64,000 nucleotides of DNA, taken from JBCAXA01 sp038534295. GTDB lineage: Bacteria > Pseudomonadota > Gammaproteobacteria > Steroidobacterales > Woeseiaceae. Below, piece after piece: positions 9,070 through 18,000 of the stretch. A program made the translations under genes and the position numbers. Numbering within the stretch: position 1 is the first letter of the stretch; each line of letters opens with the position of its first letter. The stretch is from positions 434,001 through 498,000 of the forward strand of contig JBCAXA010000003.1 of NCBI GenBank assembly GCA_038534295.1, read 5' to 3'. Under the pieces are notes generated by a model that did not search any database, was not told the origin of the DNA, and saw only the letters and a list, made by a program, of their open reading frames with translations.

Positions 9070-9708
9070 ATGTCTCAACCCACTCAGGATTTATTGCGGG
9101 TCGGCGTTGGCGGCCCGGTTGGCGCCGGCAAGACGGCGTTGGTCGAGGCGCTGTGCAAAGCGTTGCGCGATCGTTTCAACATTGCCGTCGTCACGAACGA
9201 CATCTACACGCAGGAGGACCGGCAAATCCTGGTGCGCGCCGAGGCGCTGTCCGAGGATCGAATTCTCGGCGTCGAGACCGGCGGCTGTCCGCATACGGCG
9301 ATTCGCGAGGATGCATCCATCAACGTCAGCGCGATTGACGAAATGGCCGCACGGTTTCCGGACCTGCAAATGGTGATCGTCGAGTCCGGTGGCGACAATC
9401 TCTCGGCGACATTCTCGCCGGAGCTCGTCGACCTTACGATTTACGTCATCGACGTTGCCGCCGGCGAGAAGATTCCGCGCAAAGGCGGGCCGGGTATCAC
9501 AAGGTCGGATCTGCTGGTTATCAACAAAACCGATCTCGCCCCACACGTCGGCGCATCGCTCGAAGTCATGGAGTCAGACACCAACCGCATGCGCGGCGAG
9601 CGGCCGTGGCTGTTTTCCAACCTCAAGGTCGGCAAGGGCGTACCGGAGGTCTGCGAGTTTCTGATTCGTGAAGGGATGCTCGAAGAGCGCATGGCGGCTA
9701 GCGCTTAG
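9070..9708 (+). CDS. ureG: Urease accessory GTPase UreG
   Basis: UreG has 212 residues, with the P-loop GGPVGAGKT, VVTNDIYTQED, the metal-binding CPH of ETGGCPHTAIRED, the switch region VESGGDNLSATFSP and the guanine-specificity motif NKTDLAP. It is the SIMIBI-class GTPase that powers nickel insertion into urease. It closes the ureDABCEFG operon. A clear AGGAGAAAT site precedes the ATG. Its 3' end overlaps the convergent haloperoxidase gene by 11 bases, so no separate terminator fits here. No nickel transporter gene follows. Confidence 0.97.
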   Translation: MSQPTQDLLRVGVGGPVGAGKTALVEALCKALRDRFNIAVVTNDIYTQEDRQILVRAEALSEDRILGVETGGCPHTAIREDASINVSAIDEMAARFPDLQMVIVESGGDNLSATFSPELVDLTIYVIDVAAGEKIPRKGGPGITRSDLLVINKTDLAPHVGASLEVMESDTNRMRGERPWLFSNLKVGKGVPEVCEFLIREGMLEERMAASA

Positions 9709-10933
9709 CCGTGACCGTACGACCGACTTGCTTGCCCAACCGGTAACCTTCATCGGAGTCGTAGCGGAAGTGAATCCCTAGGTAGACGCGCGACAGCGCA
9801 CACTCGCGCGCCGCCGCATCGAAGGAATCAAAGTCGCGGTACGGCGGCTGCATCGCGAGCGGCTCTGACATCGGTCCGGCGGAGTCGACGGTGGCCGTGA
9901 CCATACGAAAGGCGTAGTCCTCGCCGAAGGTGGCTTCGAAAACCGCTGCCGCAGCGCCGCAAACCGTACCGTGCGCCGACGGATACGACGGAAACGCGTA
10001 GGTGTGGCCGTGCAGATTGTCCCACGCCGGATCGGCGGTTGTTTTCTCGTTGCCATCGTCGTCGGCGGCACGAATCGCGGTGTACGGTCGCCAGTGGTTG
10101 TAGTGGTATTTGTTGTCGAAGGCGGCGATGTAAGCGTCGAACAAGGCGGTATTAAGCAGAGCAAACAGGCGCAGTTGGTCGTCAGTATCGATATCGCTGG
10201 TTGCGATCTGATCGCGCGCCAAGCGATTGAACGAGCGTTCGGCAAAGTCTTTCCACCACATGGCGAGGTGGGCTTGATCGTCGGCGCGTTCCGCACTCTC
10301 AGCCGCGCCCAGTCGACGGACCTCGTCCCAGGCCCTCGCGTACGCGTCGCTGTCGATCGCGGGCGGAGCAGGCACCCGCGGAATCTCGGTTAAGACCATG
10401 GGTCGGACGTCGGCCCAGCCGCGACCGAACACGAAGCCTTCAGGCGTGCCGCTGTGCTCGTGGAAATCGGCATAAACGCCGGGAGCCGGCGCTTGCCACG
10501 CATACTCAACCTGCCGATTCCAACCATCGCCCACATGTGACGCTATGATGCCGACCGCGCAGTTTCTCGCCCAATAGACCTCATCGGCGCGAGGCCCGGC
10601 CAAGCGGCCAAAACGGTCACGCGCGTCTGGGTACGCAGGCGTCGCAATCGCGTTGGCCGCAGTAGCAGCAGCACGGGCGGGGTCGGTAGGCTCATCAGGC
10701 GGCAGGCAAAAACCATAACCGCTTAAGCCCTGCGCGAGACGCCAGGTCTCATGCATGGCAATGTGCATGAGCGCCGCCGTGCGAACGCCCTTCAGGGTTA
10801 GAAAGCCGTCTTCGGCATCCGCGGTTTCGAGCAGTGCACGATTCCACGCCGCAACATCGAGCGCGCGGTCGGTCGGCTGGGCGGCGCAGGCCCAAGTCGT
10901 GAAGCTCGCGAGCAGCACAATCAGCATTCGCAT
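9698..10933 (-). CDS. Vanadium-dependent haloperoxidase-like (PAP2 superfamily) secreted protein
   Basis: The protein has about 411 residues with a signal peptide (MRMLIVLLASFTTWACAAQ), so it is probably periplasmic or secreted. I chose ATG 10933 over an upstream in-frame start at 10963 because it places the hydrophobic core directly after two charged residues. The vanadate/phosphate pocket is legible: K and R in KYHYNHWR with the seven-residue spacing of the fungal chloroperoxidase, PSYPSAHGT in place of the PSGH loop, and SRVYLGIHF with R and H six residues apart. Whether it oxidises halides or is an acid phosphatase cannot be read from sequence. It stands alone, convergent with ureG. Confidence 0.85.
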   Translation of the reverse strand: MRMLIVLLASFTTWACAAQPTDRALDVAAWNRALLETADAEDGFLTLKGVRTAALMHIAMHETWRLAQGLSGYGFCLPPDEPTDPARAAATAANAIATPAYPDARDRFGRLAGPRADEVYWARNCAVGIIASHVGDGWNRQVEYAWQAPAPGVYADFHEHSGTPEGFVFGRGWADVRPMVLTEIPRVPAPPAIDSDAYARAWDEVRRLGAAESAERADDQAHLAMWWKDFAERSFNRLARDQIATSDIDTDDQLRLFALLNTALFDAYIAAFDNKYHYNHWRPYTAIRAADDDGNEKTTADPAWDNLHGHTYAFPSYPSAHGTVCGAAAAVFEATFGEDYAFRMVTATVDSAGPMSEPLAMQPPYRDFDSFDAAARECALSRVYLGIHFRYDSDEGYRLGKQVGRTVTAKR

Positions 10934-11004
10934 CACTGACTCCAAGAGTTCGGATAAGACCAAACTAGTCCTCGCACGCCTAGGCGACTACTATTATTTC
11001 TGTA

Positions 11005-11769
11005 GTGGTCAGCAACGCTAAAAATAGCGAGCCTGCCGCGGCCGGACGCGGCTACGGGCAGTATTGCCCGCTCGCCCTCGCCGCCGAAATCCTTTGCCGA
11101 CGGTGGAGTCTGCTGGTCGTTAGCCGGGTAATCGACGGCTGCGAGACCTTTAATGACATTCATCGCGGTGTGCCGCGAATCTCACCGAGTCTGCTGTCGA
11201 CGCGCCTTGGCGAGCTCGAGCATGCCGGAATCATCCGGCGCGAAAAGCAACCCAACGGCCGCGGTCATCGGTACCGGCTCACCGAGGCCGGCCGCGATCT
11301 CGACGACATCGTCATGGCGATCGCGGTGTGGGGGCAACGCTGGGCACGCGACATGACCACCGACGATCTCGACCCGGGGTTTCTCGCCTGGAGCATGCAC
11401 ACACGGCTGAACATCGATGCGATGCCGGCAGGGCGCACCGTAATGCACTTCAAGTTTAGCGGTGCGCCGTTCGACTGCGATCGCTTCTGGCTCGTGGTCG
11501 ACGGCGGTTCGGTTGATATGTGCCTCAAGGATCCGGGGCATGAACCCGACTTGGTGGTTCGCAGTGACTTGAGGCTGTTCGTCGAGGCCTGGCGCGGAAT
11601 TCGCGATTTGCGAGCCTTGGTGCGACGCGGTGAGATCGTCGTCGAGGGGCCAACCAAACTGCGCCGCGCACTGCCGAACTGGCTGTTGCTGAGTATGCTC
11701 GCGCCTTACCCACGTGAAGCCGTTGGGCGCGAGCGCGACGTGGCCAAATTCGCGACCAACCGACGCTAA
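11005..11769 (+). CDS. HxlR-family winged-helix regulator with C-terminal SCP2-like domain
   Basis: This 254-residue predicted DNA-binding protein starts at GTG. Residues about 15-110 form the HxlR winged helix: YCPLALAAEILCRRWSLLVV, FNDIHRGVPRISPSLLSTRL, LEHAGIIRREKQPNGRGHRYRL in sequence order. Residues about 130-245 resemble a sterol-carrier/SCP2-type pocket (ALPNW, LVVRSDLRLFVEAWRG), a fusion known in some HxlR proteins that may sense a lipid-like ligand. It is divergent from the haloperoxidase gene with only about 70 bases between them, so it may control that gene. This is an inference from position. The stop overlaps the convergent next gene. Confidence 0.85.
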   Translation: MVSNAKNSEPAAAGRGYGQYCPLALAAEILCRRWSLLVVSRVIDGCETFNDIHRGVPRISPSLLSTRLGELEHAGIIRREKQPNGRGHRYRLTEAGRDLDDIVMAIAVWGQRWARDMTTDDLDPGFLAWSMHTRLNIDAMPAGRTVMHFKFSGAPFDCDRFWLVVDGGSVDMCLKDPGHEPDLVVRSDLRLFVEAWRGIRDLRALVRRGEIVVEGPTKLRRALPNWLLLSMLAPYPREAVGRERDVAKFATNRR

Positions 11770-12344
11770 TTGATGACAAGCGTTCCCGCGTGTGGGCCAC
11801 TGTTGTCACGGAGGTTCATGACGTCGCCGGACAGAGTGCCGTCGTCTTGTAGGTTGAAAAGGCCTGAGACCGTGCCGCTGTGCTGCACGGAAACTTGCTG
11901 ACCACTGGCGCTCGTTATGAAGCTCGTGCCGCAACCGGTGTTTTCCCAAGTCGAAATACAGCTATCGTCGTAATCGGCCGGTGCCGTCGCGTCGCGGGGG
12001 AATTTGCGCGTCAGACTCGCCATTTGCGGCGCGCCGTCCTCGGTCCATTGCACGACCAATTGCCGAGCCATAATGAGCCGACAACGAAGGGCTCGACGTT
12101 TATCGCCGCGGCCCGCGGCCGGGCTCTCCAGTATGTCCAGATAGTCGTTCGCCGCCGCGCGGGTGCAGGTGCTGTCGATCGATGTTGGTGCAGGCCGTTC
12201 GACGCCCGCGGTCGGTTGATCGCCTGACCCGGCATTCGGCGGGCCCGCACCATCGATGCGGGTAATCAACGCACTCAGCAATGCAGCGAGAATTGTTGCG
12301 CCGGCCAGAATGGCGGTCGTTATATAGGCTGTTTTTCGATCCAC
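11766..12344 (-). CDS. Membrane-anchored protein of unknown function
   Basis: I do not recognise this 192-residue protein. It has an N-terminal transmembrane segment (AYITTAILAGATILAALLSAL) and a Pro/Gly-rich linker. A periplasmic domain follows with four or five cysteines (STCTRAAAND, LRCRLIMA, DSCISTWENTGCGTSF) that could form disulfides. The C-terminal half is Gly/Ser/Thr-rich and looks like short beta strands (QHSGTVSGLFNLQDDGTLSG). It is convergent with the HxlR regulator, with a few bases of overlap. No catalytic motif is visible. Confidence 0.65.
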   Translation of the reverse strand: MDRKTAYITTAILAGATILAALLSALITRIDGAGPPNAGSGDQPTAGVERPAPTSIDSTCTRAAANDYLDILESPAAGRGDKRRALRCRLIMARQLVVQWTEDGAPQMASLTRKFPRDATAPADYDDSCISTWENTGCGTSFITSASGQQVSVQHSGTVSGLFNLQDDGTLSGDVMNLRDNSGPHAGTLVIN

Positions 12345-12612
12345 GACGTCGACCTTGCCACCGCTACGCGGGCTGATGGTAGCGGCAAATACTTGTTGAC
12401 CGCTAGCAAACGATCATTCACGCAAAATGGTGTGCATTGTCGATTCGAGGCGTATACTTCGCCGCGCTACAAGGTTCGGCGGATTTCTGATCGCCATCTC
12501 GCGCATTCCGATTCCGGAAATGCCGGGCATGTCTTCAAAAGTTTAGCTGCACATTTAGCGTCACCGCCTGTGCAGCAGGCGTTTACTAGCTTCATTTAGG
12601 TACATAAAAGAC

Positions 12613-12822
12613 ATGTCAGAGAAGAGAAAAGGAACCGTTAAGTGGTTCAACGAGGAAAAGGGCTACGGCTTTATCGCCCAGGAAGGCGGACCGGACGTCT
12701 TTGCTCATTTCCGTCAGATTCAGGGTTCGGGCTTCAAGACGCTGGCTGAAGGCCAGGCCGTCGAGTTCGAGCAGACTGAGGGTCAGAAAGGCCCGCAGGC
12801 CGAGAACATCGTTCCGTTGTAA
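12613..12822 (+). CDS. Cold-shock domain protein (CspA family)
   Basis: This 69-residue single cold-shock domain binds single-stranded RNA and DNA. RNP1 is KGYGFI and RNP2 is DVFAHF, where the usual second Val is Ala. It starts KGTVKWFNEEKGYGFI as in CspA and CspD. An AT-poor leader of more than 140 bases separates the gene from the nearest plausible -10 (TATACT at 12453-12458), consistent with the long structured leaders of csp genes, though the promoter is not certain. It is followed by a clear terminator and is a single-gene transcript. Confidence 0.95.
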   Translation: MSEKRKGTVKWFNEEKGYGFIAQEGGPDVFAHFRQIQGSGFKTLAEGQAVEFEQTEGQKGPQAENIVPL

Positions 12823-12849
12823 CGCGTTCTTCGCTTGATCGTATAGGGA

Positions 12850-12876
12850 ACGGCCTCTTCGGAGGCCGTTTTCGTT
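12850..12876 (+). terminator. Rho-independent terminator of the cold-shock gene
   Basis: An 8-bp perfect stem ACGGCCTC/GAGGCCGT with a TTCG tetraloop is followed by TTTTCGTTT. It sits 27 bases after the csp stop. Confidence 0.9.
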
Positions 12877-12886
12877 TGTGTACGAC

Positions 12887-13555
12887 CTAGGCGATTGGCA
12901 AGACGTACAGCGCCACCGCGTTGAAGTGGCAGACGCCACCGATCAGTACGAACGCGTGCCAGGCGGCGTGGTGATAGGCGATTTTTTTCGCCGCGTAGAT
13001 TAACGCGCCGACGGTATAGACGACGCCGCCGGCGAGCAGCCACGCGACGCCTTGCGGGCCGACCGCATTTGCAACGGCGGGACCGGCTGCTACCACTAGC
13101 CAGCCCATCGCGACGTAGCTCGCTAATGCCAGCCGCGGAAAGCGGTGACGGAACCAGAGCTTCATGACGACGCCGGCAACGGCCAGCGACCAAATGATCG
13201 CAAACAGCCACCAGCCGGTGGCGCCGCGCAAAGACACGAGCAAAAACGGCGTGTAGGTGCCGGCGATAAAGAGATAAATCGCGCAGTGGTCGAGCAGCTT
13301 CAGTAACGCTTTGAAGCGCGTCTGACTGAACAGGTGATAAACCGTCGACGCCAGGAACACGAGGATCAGGGTTGTGCCGTATATCGCGCTGGCAACGATG
13401 CGCCATGGGTCACCGGCACCGATCGACAGCGTGAGCATCCAACCGAGCCCGACTAGCGCCAGGACGACGCCAATACCGTGGGTCGCCACGTGCAGGCGCT
13501 CCTCGGATTCGGTGTAAATGGAGTTGGCGAGCGTTGCGTTGGCACGAATATTCAT
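12887..13555 (-). CDS. Hemolysin III / PAQR-family membrane protein
   Basis: This protein (about 222 residues) has seven predicted membrane segments. The family residues are present: EERLHVATHGIG at the N-terminus, STVYHLFSQTRFKALLKLLDHCAIYLFIAGTYTPF in the middle (shared by hemolysin III, TrhA/YqfA and eukaryotic PAQR receptors), and WHAFVLIGGVCHFNAVALY at the end. The S-H-D-H-H set is thought to coordinate a metal. TrhA-type proteins act in membrane-lipid homeostasis in E. coli. Haemolytic activity should not be assumed. I preferred ATG 13555 to an in-frame GTG at 13573. Confidence 0.92.
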   Translation of the reverse strand: MNIRANATLANSIYTESEERLHVATHGIGVVLALVGLGWMLTLSIGAGDPWRIVASAIYGTTLILVFLASTVYHLFSQTRFKALLKLLDHCAIYLFIAGTYTPFLLVSLRGATGWWLFAIIWSLAVAGVVMKLWFRHRFPRLALASYVAMGWLVVAAGPAVANAVGPQGVAWLLAGGVVYTVGALIYAAKKIAYHHAAWHAFVLIGGVCHFNAVALYVLPIA

Positions 13556-13785
13556 CCGGCGAGCGTAGCGCACCCATTACGACAAGACTATTACGCCGCC
13601 GCACAATGGGTTGCCGGGATTATGTAAGCGGCCGGGCGTGACGCCTGTGCGGGCCCTCAGAAGTGCACGACGTTCGAGAATTCCATTTCGAAAATCGCGT
13701 CGATTTGCGCCGGCACGCCGCAATGGTATCCCTGGGCAAAATCCACGTTCATCTCGCGCAGCCGCTGAGCAGGTGTTGGGCCACT

Positions 13786-13815
13786 AAAAAAGCCGGCATC
13801 GCAAGCGATGCCGGC
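13786..13815 (-). terminator. Terminator of the fasciclin gene
   Basis: On the minus strand a 10-bp stem GCCGGCATCG/CGATGCCGGC with a 4-base loop is followed by six T. It lies about 32 bases after the fasciclin stop. Confidence 0.9.
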
Positions 13816-13847
13816 CGAGTGTTCCGCGTCGGGCGGGGGGGAGGGGA

Positions 13848-14363
13848 TTAGCTCGACGGCGGAAGAATGACTTCGTCAATAACGTGGATGATGCCGTTGC
13901 TGGCCATGATGTCGGTCGACACGACGTTGGCCTGGTTCAGCTTGACCGTGCCATCAGCGACTTCAATCGTGACGTCAGCGCCGTTGACGGTCGTAGCGCT
14001 CGTCAGCTTGACAACGTCTTTGGCTTTCACTTTTCCAGCGACAACGTGATACGTCAGGATGTCGATCAGCTGCTGCTTGTTTTCCGGCTTGAGCAGCGTT
14101 TCGACGGTACCGGCCGGCAGCTTGGCGAAAGCAGCGTCGGTCGGTGCGAAAACGGTGAATGGGCCGTCGCCTTTCAGCGTGTCGACCAGGCCAGCAGCCG
14201 TCAGCGCGGCGGCCAGTGTTTCAAACGAGCCGGCGGCGACAGCGGTGTCGACGATGTCGGCTTTCTTCTCGCCGTGATGACCGGCGACGGCGGCGGTCGA
14301 CAGCGTCAGGGCGGCGACCAGTGAGGCAAACAAGCCAGCAGTACGGATTCCCGCAGTGTTCAT
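13848..14363 (-). CDS. Secreted fasciclin (FAS1) domain protein
   Basis: This 171-residue protein has a signal peptide (to about AVAGHHG) and one complete FAS1 domain. The H1 and H2 boxes are visible: FTVFAPTDAAFAKLP, LTYHVVAGKVKAKDV, and the closing ASNGIIHVIDEVILPP. Single-domain bacterial FAS1 proteins are periplasmic or surface adhesion-type proteins without known catalysis. The ATG has a GGGAG site nine bases upstream. It appears to be a single-gene unit with its own terminator. Confidence 0.93.
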   Translation of the reverse strand: MNTAGIRTAGLFASLVAALTLSTAAVAGHHGEKKADIVDTAVAAGSFETLAAALTAAGLVDTLKGDGPFTVFAPTDAAFAKLPAGTVETLLKPENKQQLIDILTYHVVAGKVKAKDVVKLTSATTVNGADVTIEVADGTVKLNQANVVSTDIMASNGIIHVIDEVILPPSS

Positions 14364-14835
14364 TGACAGACTCCCAAGTGAAAAAGGTGGTGTGCGAAGA
14401 CAGCTCGCTGCTGCCGGGGACGTAAGCTACGGCCGGTCGTGTCGTCGGCACGTGAAAAACACCGCAAGATTGGATCAAGATCGGGCTGTCGAACGATTGT
14501 CGTGCTGACGCAGCATCATCGGGCCTCGGAACCTGTGTCGTTGCCGACACACTAGCGGTGCGTTCCGCCAAAAGAAGGCGTGAGTGCCGGCAACGCGAAT
14601 AGCAGTAGTGCGCTTGCGCCTGCATCCGCACTGCCCAACCCAGCGAAGTCCGTTAGTCAGGGGAAATCCATGGGGAAACGCTGAACATTCACCGCTGTAA
14701 GAAAAATGTCATAAAAAGCGCAGGTTTTTTTCCGATCTCTTTCAGGTGTTTACGAGCGCCGAGCCGAAAAATGCGTCGCAACGCTGCCGAGTCACGACAG
14801 CGACCTAAGCACAGACTCAATTTCGGAGGTGCAGT
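14364..14835 (+). other. Intergenic region, no gene seen
   Basis: These 472 bases separate the divergent fasciclin gene and a small plus-strand gene. I see no credible coding frame longer than a few dozen codons. There are AT-rich tracts near 14698-14735 (AAAAATGTCATAAAAAGC and a T-run) that could be promoter sequence for the small gene, but no convincing -35/-10 pair. Confidence 0.4.
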
Positions 14836-14958
14836 ATGAAAGCGATGACTTTTCGGTTTTGGCAGTGGTTTATGACGGCATCGGCCCTCGTCGCGGTGTC
14901 GCTCACTGGTGTGGCCATGCTGGCCGGCATTTACGATGTGGCGACATCACTCGCTTAA
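14836..14958 (+). CDS. Small single-pass membrane protein (40 residues)
   Basis: I propose a short gene starting at ATG 14836 with a very strong Shine-Dalgarno (CGGAGGTGCAGT) just upstream and ending TAA at 14956-14958. The product begins MKAMTFRFWQWFMTASALV. It has a basic-aromatic amphipathic start and one hydrophobic segment of about 20 residues (ALVAVSLTGVAMLAGIY), then ends DVATSLA. The evidence is the ribosome site plus the membrane-helix composition. No family is recognised, and a chance frame cannot be excluded. The stop codon lies inside the run of A that forms the T-tract of the opposing subtilase terminator. Confidence 0.55.
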   Translation: MKAMTFRFWQWFMTASALVAVSLTGVAMLAGIYDVATSLA

Positions 14959-14995
14959 AAAAAAGGGCCAGGTCCCGGAGAGGAGGACCTGGCCC
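14957..14995 (-). terminator. Strong terminator of the subtilase gene
   Basis: On the minus strand an 11-bp perfect stem GGGCCAGGTCC/GGACCTGGCCC is followed by eight T. It lies 34 bases after the subtilase stop. On the plus strand the same hairpin follows the small gene but lacks a T-run. Confidence 0.92.
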
Positions 14996-15028
14996 TTGCC
15001 ACCTGACGAGGGAGGCGTCGTGCGATAA

Positions 15029-18000
15029 CTAGCGCACTTCGAGCTCGTCGAAACGCGAGTCGTTGCCGCCGCAAAACCAGAGGGTTACGTGTGCGCTGCC
15101 GGCGGGCACTTCCGTCGTGAACGTGAAGCGCTCGTACTGCGAGTTGGTTGGTCCGAGGCTAATCATCGTCTCGTCAAACTCGTTCCATGAGCTGTTGAAG
15201 TAATCGACACCGATGCTGCCCCAGCCGCTGTTCGACGGTGAACGGTGGTAGCCAGAGACCGTCAGCAGCTGACCTGCTTCGTATTCGGTGCGCAGCTCGC
15301 GTGACGCGCAGGCGCCTCGTTTCAGCCGCAGCGCTTTTTTGCCGGCGTATTCCGTCGTCGAGATCATGACGTTGTCGTAGTCGTCTTCGTCTTCATCGTC
15401 GTCATCGTCGTCGCCGCCGGCGCCGCTCAGCCACAGTCCTGACAGACCGCCGGTCTCAAAACCGCCATTGGTCATCAAGTTGTCGCCGGTTGCGCCGCTG
15501 CAGGAGTCGCCGCCGCCCGCCGCGCTGCCGCCGGCATCGTTGGTCTGTGCAATCAAGGTGTCGTTGTCCGCCCAAAGATAGCCGTCTGCCCACATGTAGC
15601 CATCCGCCCAGAGATAGCCGTCGCGCCAGAGGTAGCCATCGCGCCACAAATAGCCGTCGCGCCACAAGTAGCCGTCCGTCCACAGATAGCCGTCGGACCA
15701 GAGATAGCCGTCCGACCACAGATAGCCGTCGCGCCACAGGTAGCCGTTTGACCAAAGATTCTGTGCGGCCCATTCGAGCGCGCCCCACAGCGTGCCGGTG
15801 TCTTCGATCAGGATCGTGTCCTGCTCTGACAGGCGGATCAACCGCGGCGACGGCGCCTGCGACGTGAAGCCCTGGTCACGTAATGCCGCGGAGATATCCA
15901 GCGCACCGGCACCGGTTGCGACCGGGTCGCCGTGAACCTTGCGCGCAGAACGCATCAGCCGGGCTTTTACCGTCGCCGGGTTCAGCGACGAATCTTGTGA
16001 CAGCAACAGTGTGGCGGCGCCGGAGGTGATGGCTGCGGCCATGCTGGTGCCCGACAGGCGATAGTACTCATCGCCACACGCGCCGTTGTTGCAAGACTCG
16101 ATGCGATGCGGATGGTCTTTCTTGAACTTGCCTTTCTTCGCTGTCGGTGCAATCACGCGTGAACCTGGTGCCAGCAGGTCTGGCTTCATGGTGTGGTCGT
16201 ACAGCGTCGGGCCGTGCGACGAGAAATCGGCGACGGCATCGTCGTTAATGCAAACCGTGTCATTGATGTCGAGCGCGCCTACGGTGATGACGTTTGGAGC
16301 GTTGCCGGGGCTCGTAACATGGAAATTGCTGAGCGTGCCGTAGTTGCCGGCCGACGCGACAACAACGAGGCCGTTTGCGACCAGCTGCTCGGCAGCTTGG
16401 ACCAGAATGTCGTCGGCAGCGGGCGATTCCACCGCTTTGCCGATCGACAGGTTGACGACGCGAATGCCCTCGCTCGAGGCGTTCTCAAGCAGCCAGTCGA
16501 ACGCGGCGAGTGCCGATGCCACGGTGCCGCGGCCGTCCTCATCGAGAATTCGCAGGTCGTAGATTTTCGCCCCCGGCGCGATACCGGCGTGCTCGCCGCC
16601 CGACACCGAACCTGTACCGGCGATCGTGCCAGCAACGTGCGTGCCGTGACCGACGGCATCAAAAACGGTGACGTACGCGTTGGCGCCGTCCTGTGAGTGT
16701 TTCTTGATCGTGCTGCTGCCCAGCGAATCGCTGTGCAGCGCGAGCATGTCGATTGCGCCCGTCCAGCCGCCGATCGCGAACGACCCGGCACCGGACCAGC
16801 CAAGCCGCGAACTCTTGTTCGTGCTCGTTGACCAGTGGCGGCTGCCGTTGACGAAGAGCTCGACGTTGCCGCTGGTCGTGCGCTGCACGGCGACATGCAT
16901 CGGCTGGCCGGCGCTCACTGAGCCGCTGTTCGAATACGCATAGATCGAGCCGCCTTGGATTCCGACGACCGCCTGCAGGCGATTGCCGTACTGATACAGC
17001 GCGAAGTTCGTGGTGCTGCCCGAACGATGGGCGACGATCTCGCTCTTAGTCGAGGTATGCGCCGGCGTAATGAACGCCTCGAACGTGAATTCGTTGCGGT
17101 TGTCGATTTCATCGGCAATGTTCTTGTCCGGCAAGCCCGCGAATTGTCCGCCGCTCACCGTCAATGCGCCGCCCTGCCAGTCGAGTGTTGCGGATTCGTT
17201 GTCGAGATACAGGTGCTCACGGGTGTCGCCGATACGGTCGAAGACGACGTCGCCCTCTTCATCGAACAGATACAGAGCCAGCAGGCGACCGTCCTTGCGC
17301 TTGTTCGATGTGTATTCGGTCGCCGGCGCGAGCAGGTGTACGTGTTGTGCGAGGTTCAGATCTTTGTGCGGCTCGACACCACTGTCGACGACCGCAACAC
17401 CAAGCGACGTATTTGTGGCGACGTGTTCCGGCGAGCCGATAGCCGGCAGCTGTACCGTCGCTTTGGCTGGCGTCGACATGAATCCGATGTCTCCGTCATC
17501 AGCGACGGTACCGACGCCCGCGAGCGACGTCAGTTCGTTTGCCCGCGCAACCGGAATGCGAACGGTGGCGATACGCAGGTTTGGCAGGTAGCGCAGAACT
17601 TCGCCGTCCAAATCGGCAATTGACTCACCGAGCGTGTCGATGTCCATCTCGGCGTCGAGGCTGATGATGTGATCACTGAACCCGACACCTGGCGACGGGG
17701 CGAACTGGCTCGTGCGCCGAAGCGCAAGCGCTTGGCGCTGCGCCAGTGTGGCTGGCTCGATCGTCGACGCCTTACTCGCAACCGGGGCAAACAGCGGCAA
17801 ACCGTCTGCGTCAAAGACCGTGCCGTCCGGCAAGTCTTCGTCGGTGTCGGTATCGGTGTCGTGCTCGCGCGCAGCTAGCAGCGGCAGCGGTTCAGCCTGC
17901 GGCTGGACCGCATGGGCCGTCGGCCGGTCGATGGATGCAGCCGGTTCGCTCTTCGGCCGCTGGGATTCGATCAGCAGCCCGGCGCCAAGGGCGGCGCCGA

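Noticed and set aside
14221..14631. A 136-residue minus-strand frame across the fasciclin start.
   Set aside because: It overlaps the start of the fasciclin gene in another frame and has no family features.
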